NCBI GenBank assembly: GCA_012523605.1
Contig: JAAYTY010000038.1
Span: forward strand, 1-8,740
Reading direction: 5' to 3'
Length of the DNA: 8,740 nt
Source of the DNA: Candidatus Fermentibacterota bacterium
Lineage (GTDB): Bacteria > Fermentibacterota > Fermentibacteria > Fermentibacterales > Fermentibacteraceae
Of the stretch, positions 1 through 5,315 are shown in pieces. The notes beneath the pieces are model-generated. The model was not told where the DNA came from. It was given only the letters and a program-made list of their open reading frames with translations, and made no database searches. A program made the position numbers and the translations under genes. Each line of letters starts with the position of its first letter. Position 1 is the first letter of the stretch.

Positions 1-702
1 GAGAGGTTCGGCCTCCACACGATGATCGTGTCGAACGAGCTGAATCCGGATGCCTTCACCGCGGTCGCGGAGATGATGTTCAGGCTCGCGGTGAGGGTGC
101 GGGACGAAACGGGCGTCTCGGTGGAGTTCGTGAACCTCGGAGGGGGTCTGGGCATCCCGTACCGTCCGGAACAGAGGGGCATCGACATCGGCCTGCTGTC
201 TCAGAGCATCAGGAAGGCGCACGAGAGCATCCTCGGCCCGGCGGGCATGAGCGGCGTGAAGGTCTTCACGGAGTGCGGCAGGTTCGTTACCGGTCCGTTC
301 GGCTGTCTCCTCGCCAGGGTGCTCCACGTCAAGAGGACGTGGAAGAACTTCGTGGGGCTGGACGCCAGCATGGCCGACCTGATGAGACCGGGGATGTACG
401 GCGCCTATCACCACATCAGCGCAGTCGGAAAGGAGGAAGAACCTAAGGACTTCCTGTGCGACGTCACCGGCTCGCTGTGTGAGAACAACGACAAGTTCGC
501 CGTTGACAGGCTCCTCCCGCGGGTTGAGCCAGGCGACCTCGTGGTGATCCACGACACTGGCGCGCACGGACATGCAATGGGATTCAACTACAACGGCAAG
601 CTCAGGTCCGCGGAGATCCTGCTGAGGCCCGACGGGACTCAGGAGCTCATCAGAAGGGCCGAAACGCTCGATGACTACTTCGCCACGGCGCTCTTCCGCT
701 GA
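1..702 (+). CDS. lysA: Diaminopimelate decarboxylase-like PLP enzyme, 5'-truncated by the window edge
   Basis: The frame is open from base 1, so the gene starts upstream; 233 residues remain, the C-terminal half to two thirds of a family of about 400-430. Fold-type III PLP decarboxylases of this kind convert meso-diaminopimelate to L-lysine in the cytoplasm. Visible motifs, numbered from base 1: a GGGLGIPY phosphate-binding glycine loop near 47-54; an ECGR segment near 91-94, equivalent to the family's EPGR; CENND at 160-164, matching the Cys-Glu active-site motif supplied by the partner subunit; and GAHGHAMGFNYNG near 187-199, which supplies the conserved PLP-contacting tyrosine. The catalytic lysine would lie upstream and is not seen. 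The ATG at 22 is internal, because the sequence before it (ERFGLHT) already reads as family sequence. Substrate assignment is by motif resemblance; a related amino-acid decarboxylase of the same fold is possible. The gene ends in TGA with no clear terminator after it. Confidence 0.85.
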   Translation, partial: ERFGLHTMIVSNELNPDAFTAVAEMMFRLAVRVRDETGVSVEFVNLGGGLGIPYRPEQRGIDIGLLSQSIRKAHESILGPAGMSGVKVFTECGRFVTGPFGCLLARVLHVKRTWKNFVGLDASMADLMRPGMYGAYHHISAVGKEEEPKDFLCDVTGSLCENNDKFAVDRLLPRVEPGDLVVIHDTGAHGHAMGFNYNGKLRSAEILLRPDGTQELIRRAETLDDYFATALFR

Positions 703-810
703 GGAGGCGGTGTCGTCACGCGGGCACGGTGGAACGGGCGGCATATACCGGGCCATGAGGAATCCTGCGGGCGTGTCGGCGCCGCCGGCGTTTCGAAGGG
801 AGGAACGGTC

Positions 811-912
811 ATGGCGCTCTCGGTGATGGATCTGCTGCTTCCGCTGTTCGTAGTCGCTCCTCCTGCTTCTCTGCCTGTTCTTGCGGCGGTGACCGCTCTG
901 GTGCTGGTGTGA
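811..912 (+). CDS. Possible 33-residue hydrophobic membrane peptide
   Basis: ATG at 811 is preceded by GGGAGGAA (798-805), one of the better ribosome sites in the window, at normal spacing. The frame encodes 33 residues and stops at TGA 910-912. Apart from one early Asp it has no charged residue, and it is rich in Leu, Val and Ala. A Pro-Pro pair near residues 17-18 divides two hydrophobic runs (about 7-16 and 21-33), so it could be a single bent membrane segment or a hairpin. I do not recognise it. It resembles small regulatory or accessory membrane peptides only in composition. Chance remains a real alternative, because GC-rich DNA often gives short Leu/Val/Ala frames; the ribosome site is the main argument for it. 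Confidence 0.35.
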   Translation: MALSVMDLLLPLFVVAPPASLPVLAAVTALVLV

Positions 913-1016
913 TATCCGCACCTGGCTTGCGGGGAGAGTTCGAAAACACGGATATGAAGCGAGGGGCAGTGAGAAAAAGGCCGGCAATGCATCCGTCAAC
1001 CGTTCCCGCGAGACAC

Positions 1017-1047
1017 TTGACCAGACTTGACAAGGAGCGGATATATT
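1017..1047 (+). promoter_or_regulatory. Candidate sigma-70-type promoter for the 1087 gene
   Basis: TTGACC (1017-1022) and TATATT (1042-1047) are spaced 19 bases apart, slightly long; ATATAT at 1041 would give 18. A second TTGACA lies at 1027-1032 but is too close to the -10 to pair with it, so the -35 element looks locally repeated (CTTGAC twice, ten bases apart). The AT-rich hexamer stands out against GC-rich surroundings. Transcription would start near 1054, leaving a leader of about 33 bases before ATG 1087 that includes the ribosome site. Confidence 0.4.
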
Positions 1048-1086
1048 CCTCCGTGTAGTCGGTTCATCAATCTGAAGGGGGGTCGT

Positions 1087-2079
1087 ATGAGGAAGTTGTT
1101 TCTCCTGCTCGCCCTGATCCCTGTGACAGCCGGTGCGGCACCGCAGATCGTTAGATCCTTCGATGCCCCTGATACGGGCATCACGGGGCTCGCCTGCAGC
1201 GGCGGTTCGGACCTCTACGCTGTTTCCGGCCCGTCGCACAAGCTCTTCAAGATCAATCCGGTCACGGGTGCGGTAATCGACTCCTGGACACTGGCTCCGA
1301 CGAACCTCAACGGTCTCGGCATGGCGGGCGGCAGTCTCTTCGTGACCAACGGCACCAGCACGGTGTACAACTACAACACATCCGGGACACTCATCGATAC
1401 CTCGATCATCATGTGCAGCGGTTGAGGCGGCCCGACGCCCGAACCGGTGGTTGGGGCAGCGGGCAATGCGACAACGGTTTTCTTTGTGGATGACGACTAC
1501 ACGGTTCTCGGCGATACGATACCCCTTCCCGACAGCGCATACGCTCCCATCTACATGTACATGACTTACTACAACACCACCTATGACATCGCTTACGAGG
1601 GTTACGGCAACGGAACGGGAGACATCTGGTTCGCGACGAATGACGCCACCTCCCCGATAAGGGCCTACAACACCTCCGGAGAGCTTACCTACGCCACGAA
1701 CATCCTCCCGAGCGTGCGTGGTCTGGCCTTCTACGCCGACGGCGGGCAGCGGTATATCTGGGCGAGCTGCCCGGGCGACAGCAGGCTCTACCTGATTCTC
1801 CTCGACCCGACCGGCATCGGCGGGGAGGAGGAGGGCGCGGTCGCGCTGAGTCTGGCGGCCAGCGAGAACCCGTTCTGCGAAACAACGATCATATCCGGAA
1901 CCGGTTTCGCGCCCGGCGCGCTATTGGAGATCTTCGACGTGTCCGGGAGGAAGGTGCTGGAGGCGCCGTTCTCCGAGACATTCGTGCTGAGCAGCGGAAG
2001 CGTGCCTGCAGGGATCTACGTGGCAAGGGTCACGGACCCGTCGGGGGCGACGGCGAGGCTCTCGATCACGAGACTCTAG
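1087..2079 (+). CDS. Secreted propeller-like protein with C-terminal sorting tail, interrupted by in-frame TGA
   Basis: ATG 1087 follows AAGGGGGG (1075-1082). The first 112 codons encode a signal peptide (MRKLFLLLALIPVTAGA, cleavage probably after AGA) and then repeat-like beta segments (GLACSGGSDLYAVSGPSHKL, GLGMAGGSLFVTNG) typical of propeller proteins. At codon 113 a TGA (1423-1425) stops the frame. The same frame is open directly after it for 217 more codons to TAG 2077-2079, with no base gained or lost, so both halves belong to one ancestral protein of about 330 residues. The downstream half continues beta repeats (FFVDDDYTVLG, IWFATN, LAFYADG) and ends in a tail with NPF, IFDVSGRKVL and PAGIYVARV, like type IX-secretion sorting domains that anchor or export proteins at the outer membrane. 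GTG 1447 is the only obvious restart and has no signal peptide, so the second half alone could not be exported normally. The TGA may be a selenocysteine codon (C110-S-G-TGA), a nonsense mutation (TGG, CGA or TGC to TGA), or a sequence error. Substrate or role is unknown. Confidence 0.75.
1430..1464 (+). promoter_or_regulatory. Hairpin just after the in-frame TGA, SECIS-like
   Basis: Pairs, read by hand: 1430-1434 with 1460-1464, 1436 with 1459, 1437-1440 with 1454-1457, and 1442-1445 with 1449-1452. That makes 14 base pairs with two single-base bulges (A1435, A1458) and one G-G mismatch. The apical loop is GGT (1446-1448). Twenty bases lie between the TGA and this loop. Bacterial selenocysteine insertion elements sit immediately 3' of UGA within the coding sequence, with an apical loop roughly 16-37 bases downstream and a G in the first two loop positions; this hairpin meets those rules. 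It lacks the bulged U of the E. coli fdhF element. GC-rich coding DNA produces hairpins readily, so the fit is suggestive only. Confidence 0.35.
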
Positions 2080-2100
2080 GTCGGCGCGGGGGTTCATCGA

Positions 2101-2130
2101 GAAGGGGCCCGTGGTTCAGCGGGCCCCTTC
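2101..2130. terminator. Strong inverted repeat between convergent genes, probable bidirectional terminator
   Basis: A perfect 11-bp stem, GAAGGGGCCCG (2101-2111) with CGGGCCCCTTC (2120-2130), has an 8-base loop (2112-2119). It lies 22 bases after the + strand stop at 2079 and 19 bases beyond the stop of the - strand channel gene at 2150, the right place to end transcription from both sides. No clear T-run follows on either strand, so it may act as a weak intrinsic terminator or as a transcript 3'-end stabiliser. Confidence 0.6.
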
Positions 2131-2149
2131 CTCATCCGGTTCAGGGATT

Positions 2150-3031
2150 TCAACGCCGTACTGCCTGGCCGCCACCCGCCCCTTCTCCGTTCCGACTGCT
2201 TTCCGGTTCCAGCGGCCTGCCGCAGTGGGGGCAGATCCTGCTCCCTTCAGACATCGCCGTCTGAAGGCGCCTCCTTCGGAGGACGTCGTCGAATCCGGAG
2301 GCTAGAATACCGGCGGGAAGCGCGAACAAGCCTATTCCGAGAAGCGCGACGATCGCGCCTAGCGCTCTGCCCGCGATCGTCACGGGATAGACTCCTGCAG
2401 GATCGGCGGAGGTTATAGTGGCAATGCTCCAGAGAATAGCCTCGGGTATGCTTCCGTACTTGTCGGGCTGGGCAGAGTTCTCGACGTAGTACATCAACCC
2501 GGACGACATCAGAATCATGATGAGTACGATGAAGAAGGTGACGCCTATCTCCCCCCTCTTCTCCTTGAAGACCTCTCCGAGGAGCTTGAGCGAGCTGGAG
2601 TATCTGTTGACCTTGAAGAGCATCAGGAGCCTCACCAGCCTGACGGCCCTGAGGAACCTCAGGTCCAGACCTACGACCCAGGGCAGATAGAAGGGCAGGA
2701 TTGCCGCGAGGTCTATGAGAGCCATGGGCGTGACCATGTACCTGAGCCGGCCCATGACGGGATCGTGGCGATCGGTTTTAAGGTCGGAGGTCCAGAGCCG
2801 AAGGGCGTATTCCACCGTTAAAACCGAGACCGAGAACACCTCGAACCAGCGCAGATACCGGCCGACAGCGAGGTTGATCGAATTCACGGAACCCAGGATG
2901 ACGGCGATGATGTTGAGGGTGATGAGGGTGATGATGGTCAGGTCGAAGGCCCTGCTGGCGCGATCGCCTCTGTGGGCCGCCTCGATGATCTCGAAGAGCC
3001 TTCTCTTTAATCTCCTTCCAGAGCCTGGCAT
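2150..3031 (-). CDS. Voltage-gated ion channel (six-TM, Kch/Ion_trans family) with non-canonical selectivity filter
   Basis: The 293-residue reading starts at ATG 3031, chosen because GGAGG stands five bases upstream; ATG 3043 and TTG 3055 are in-frame alternatives. Order of parts: S1 about 30-50, S2 60-80, S3 100-118, an S4 voltage sensor with arginines every third residue (R125, R128, R131, R134, then K140), S5 163-183, pore helix and filter 196-213, S6 about 222-246. The S6 end, LGIGLFALPAGILASGF, is characteristic of bacterial potassium-channel relatives. A C-terminal cytoplasmic tail carries one CPHCG knuckle (C267, C270), a half zinc-ribbon common in this family. The filter reads T205-I-T-S-A-D-P-A-G-V-Y-P216, where relatives have T-L-T-T-V-G-Y-G-D-V-Y-P. 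The flanking YPVT is intact, but the GYG core is gone. No frameshift in the DNA restores it. The channel is therefore clear as a fold, while K+ selectivity should not be assumed. It is transcribed convergently with the 1087 gene and divergently from the 3257 lipoprotein. Confidence 0.88.
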   Translation of the reverse strand: MPGSGRRLKRRLFEIIEAAHRGDRASRAFDLTIITLITLNIIAVILGSVNSINLAVGRYLRWFEVFSVSVLTVEYALRLWTSDLKTDRHDPVMGRLRYMVTPMALIDLAAILPFYLPWVVGLDLRFLRAVRLVRLLMLFKVNRYSSSLKLLGEVFKEKRGEIGVTFFIVLIMILMSSGLMYYVENSAQPDKYGSIPEAILWSIATITSADPAGVYPVTIAGRALGAIVALLGIGLFALPAGILASGFDDVLRRRRLQTAMSEGSRICPHCGRPLEPESSRNGEGAGGGQAVRR

Positions 3032-3256
3032 GCGCTCCTCCATCCTGAAGGGCAATGCTGGTTCCGTGCCGATGAGGGGTCAAGCCCCCCGCCGAAAAGA
3101 GTGTTCCTCCGCTTCCGGCAGGCTGCCGCGGGACCTATCTTCCCCCGAGGATCGCGTTTGTCAAGGAAGGGATCAGGCCGAGATCCCCGTTCGGGCGCGG
3201 TCGAGAACACGGGACGAGGGTCGCCCGGCATCTCATCTGCATGGAGGTCGTCGCTC
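3032..3256. other. Divergent intergenic region between channel and lipoprotein genes
   Basis: This 225-base region must hold the promoter for the - strand channel gene and probably the one for the + strand lipoprotein gene. On the - strand there is an exact TTGACA (3164 down to 3159), but the best -10 partners (AAGATA at 17 bases, GATAGG at 19) are poor. On the + strand I found no convincing hexamer pair. The + frame is open upstream of GTG 3257 back to 3101, but that part is Arg/Ser/Pro-rich and would hide the signal peptide, so I treat it as leader. Confidence 0.4.
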
Positions 3257-4363
3257 GTGGGAAGACTGAACACTCTGCTGGCCGCTGTCTGCACGGCCGT
3301 TGCCGCTTCCTGCGGCGGTTCGGGCGGAGGCGGAGGCCCGGCGGAGATCGAGGGGCTTCCGCACCGTACTCTGGAAGTGACCGGCCGCATCGGTATCGAG
3401 CTCGGCGACAGCAACTGCGTGTTCTCGGCGGTTCGAGGAGCCGTTTTCACGACGGATGGCAGGATCGTGGTATCCGATGTCGGCACTTTCAGCCTGAGAT
3501 CCTACACTCCCACCGGCGAGTTCCTTCACAGGGGCGGCAGGCGCGGCGAAGGCCCGGGCGAGTACACCATGCCGGCCTGTCTGACTGCCTGCCCCGGCGG
3601 CGGCGTGGTCGTTTCCGACTTCGGATCGTCGAAGCTGATCTTCTACGACTCCACTCTGACCTTGCACCACGAGGTGACGGGGATCGTGGAGGGCGTGCCG
3701 GGAGACCTGGTGGTGCTGCCCGATTCGGCGATCGTAGGATCGGTGAGGGAGTTCGACAGATCCACCGGTTCCGCAGGGTACTCGGTGCGCAGATGGGAGC
3801 CCGGCAAGAGCGAGAGCAGTACGATCTACATGATGAGCATGCAGCAGGTGGACAGGTCGAATCCGCGAGCGATGTTCCGAGCCACCCAGGTTGTTTTCGC
3901 CGCAGCCCCTGACGGCAGAGTATTCGTGAGTGTTCCGAGTACGGAGAAGTACCTGATAGAATGTTACTCGCCCGACGGTACGCCGCTCCGCTCCATCGAA
4001 AGGGCGTTCGAGCCCGTGGAGAGGTCCGAGGAGGATCTCCTCATGGAGCGCGAGATGATGGCCTCGATCTTCGAGAGCAGGGGGATGCCCGGCATGATAG
4101 ACGAGTGGGAACCCGAGCGGTATTGCACGGCAATCGCCGACCTCGATGTATCCGGGGGATTGATATGGGCCCGCAGGGGCACGGAAGCCATCCCCTTCTA
4201 CGACGTGTACGACCTGGACGGCAATCCCCTCTTCACCTGCTCTGCGCCGGAGCTCCCATATTACCAGCTCGTTGCGGTCGTGCCCGGCGACTCGCTGTTC
4301 CTGGCCTACGAGGCGGATCCCGAGGACTACCCGGTGGTCCATATACTGGAGTACGCCGAATGA
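3257..4363 (+). CDS. Six-bladed beta-propeller lipoprotein
   Basis: The chosen start is GTG 3257, with GGAGGT at 3243-3248. It puts a lipoprotein signal at the N-terminus: R3, a hydrophobic run 4-18, and lipobox A-A-S-C19. An upstream extension to 3101 would bury this signal. The mature 350 residues begin with a Gly-rich linker (20-27), and no Asp follows the Cys, consistent with an outer-membrane or outward-facing location by the usual +2 rule. The body consists of propeller blades of the type 'V..DGRIVVSD.GTFSLRSYTPTGEFL', followed by GRRGEGPGEY (94-103), a hallmark of NHL-like/six-bladed propeller lipoproteins common in Bacteroidetes and relatives. Further blades are at about 110-140 (GGGVVVSDFGSSKLIFYDS), in APDGRVFVSVPSTEKYLIECYSPDGTPL, and near the end (FYDVYDLDGNPLF). 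No catalytic residues are evident. Such proteins are usually binding or scaffold proteins of unknown ligand. The gene precedes msrBA by 54 bases and may share its transcript. Confidence 0.8.
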   Translation: MGRLNTLLAAVCTAVAASCGGSGGGGGPAEIEGLPHRTLEVTGRIGIELGDSNCVFSAVRGAVFTTDGRIVVSDVGTFSLRSYTPTGEFLHRGGRRGEGPGEYTMPACLTACPGGGVVVSDFGSSKLIFYDSTLTLHHEVTGIVEGVPGDLVVLPDSAIVGSVREFDRSTGSAGYSVRRWEPGKSESSTIYMMSMQQVDRSNPRAMFRATQVVFAAAPDGRVFVSVPSTEKYLIECYSPDGTPLRSIERAFEPVERSEEDLLMEREMMASIFESRGMPGMIDEWEPERYCTAIADLDVSGGLIWARRGTEAIPFYDVYDLDGNPLFTCSAPELPYYQLVAVVPGDSLFLAYEADPEDYPVVHILEYAE

Positions 4364-4417
4364 GAGCCGTCTCCACCGGACCTGATGACGCCGGCTCAGT
4401 CCGGCAGGGAGGCTGAC

Positions 4418-5263
4418 ATGGATCAACGGAGTCTGACTCCCGAGGAGGAGAGGGTCATTCTCCACCGGGGCACTGAACCCCCCTTTTCCGGAAAGTACTG
4501 GAATCACAATGAACACGGCACCTACGTCTGCAGGAGGTGCGGGGCGCCCCTGTACAGATCCGGGGACAAGTTCGACGCGCACTGCGGCTGGCCCAGCTTC
4601 GACGATTCGATAGCCGGCGCGGTTTCTCGAAAGCCCGATCCGGACGGGGTGAGAACCGAGATCACATGCTCGAAATGCGGGGCGCACCTCGGCCATGTAT
4701 TCGAGGGTGAGCGCTTCACCGGGAAGAACACGAGGCACTGCGTGAACTCGATCTCCCTCGACTTCGAACCGGAAGGACGTTCCGTCGAAAGGGCGATTCT
4801 CGCGGGAGGCTGCTTCTGGGGTGTCGAGTTCCTGCTCAGACAGCTTCCGGGAGTGCTGGACACGAAGGTCGGCTACATCGGAGGTGTCGAGGAAAACCCG
4901 ACATACGAGATGGTCTGCTCGAAGACAACGGACTACGCCGAGGCGGTCGAAATCGCCTTCGATCCGGCCAGGCTGAGCTATGAGGACCTGTTGAAGAGGT
5001 TCTTCGAGATCCACGACCCGACTCAGCGTGACAGACAGGGCCCGGACACGGGCAGACAGTACCGCTCGGCGGTTTTCTACCTCACCGGGGACCAGAAGAG
5101 GTCCGCCGGGGAGATCATCGGCATTCTCGCCGGAAAGGGGCTCGAAGTGGCGACCGAGGTCGTCCCGGCGACGAAGTTCTGGCCGGCCGAGGACTACCAC
5201 CAGCGCTACTACGAGCGCACCGGGCGCATGCCCTACTGTCATACGCGCGTCAAGAGGTTCTGA
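4418..5263 (+). CDS. msrBA: Bifunctional peptide-methionine sulfoxide reductase, MsrB-MsrA fusion
   Basis: It reduces methionine sulfoxide in proteins: the MsrB domain handles the R epimer and the MsrA domain the S epimer, probably with thioredoxin as donor. ATG 4418 is preferred over ATG 4385 because GGGAGG (4407-4412) sits just before it and MsrB homology begins at once (LTPEEERVILHRGTEPPFSGKYW). MsrB, about 5-117: zinc ligands C38/C41 and C84/C87, HCGWPSF with a likely resolving C56, and catalytic C108 in RHCVNS. MsrA, about 123-281: catalytic C132 in GCFWG, GYIGG 152-156, HDPTQRDRQGPDTGRQYRS 199-217, and possible resolving C274 near the C-terminus. Both active sites carry cysteine, not selenocysteine. 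There is no signal peptide, so it is cytoplasmic. The domain order B-then-A is the reverse of the more often described A-B fusions. Both domains look complete at 281 residues. Neighbours are envelope proteins with no obvious link to oxidative repair. Confidence 0.95.
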   Translation: MDQRSLTPEEERVILHRGTEPPFSGKYWNHNEHGTYVCRRCGAPLYRSGDKFDAHCGWPSFDDSIAGAVSRKPDPDGVRTEITCSKCGAHLGHVFEGERFTGKNTRHCVNSISLDFEPEGRSVERAILAGGCFWGVEFLLRQLPGVLDTKVGYIGGVEENPTYEMVCSKTTDYAEAVEIAFDPARLSYEDLLKRFFEIHDPTQRDRQGPDTGRQYRSAVFYLTGDQKRSAGEIIGILAGKGLEVATEVVPATKFWPAEDYHQRYYERTGRMPYCHTRVKRF

Positions 5264-5315
5264 CGAGGGCTGCCCCCGCCGGCTGCTGATACGGTCTCTC
5301 ATGGTGGAAGTGCAG

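Larger units (their letters stand above)
703..1086. other. Mostly non-coding stretch between lysA and the secreted protein gene
   Basis: This 384-base interval contains no sizeable + strand frame with a ribosome site. Two - strand frames cross it, but their translations are low-complexity, rich in Arg, Pro and Ser, and lack recognisable motifs, so I treat them as chance. What can be supported is one short hydrophobic frame with a good Shine-Dalgarno (811-912) and a promoter-like sequence just before the 1087 gene (1017-1047). A small inverted repeat (CCGCA/TGCGG, near 915-931) follows the short frame but has no T-run and is too weak to call a terminator. Confidence 0.5.

Noticed and set aside
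675..1184. Several overlapping - strand frames across the lysA-1087 interval.
   Set aside because: Translations are Arg/Pro/Ser-rich and motif-free, overlap each other and the start of the 1087 gene, and lack ribosome sites that stand out.
1423..1425. Alternative genetic code with TGA read as Trp or Gly.
   Set aside because: TGA is the terminal stop of lysA, the channel, the lipoprotein, msrBA, the 5316 and 6831 genes and others here, so it is not generally reassigned.
2907..2942. GATGA-type repeats in the channel gene.
   Set aside because: They encode the Ile/Thr/Leu-rich S1 segment and are explained by its composition.
3136..3164. TTGACA on the - strand as a promoter for the channel gene.
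   Set aside because: The -35 is exact, but the -10 candidates (AAGATA, GATAGG) are poor, and the hexamer alone is expected by chance at this scale.
4377..4404. CCGGAC/GTCCGG inverted repeat before msrBA as an attenuator or riboswitch.
   Set aside because: Only six pairs with a 17-base loop, no T-run and no recognised aptamer core.
5028..5315. Upstream extension of the 5316 gene into the end of msrBA.
   Set aside because: The extension is Arg/Ser/Thr/Pro-rich, overlaps the conserved MsrA C-terminus, and would bury the signal peptide.
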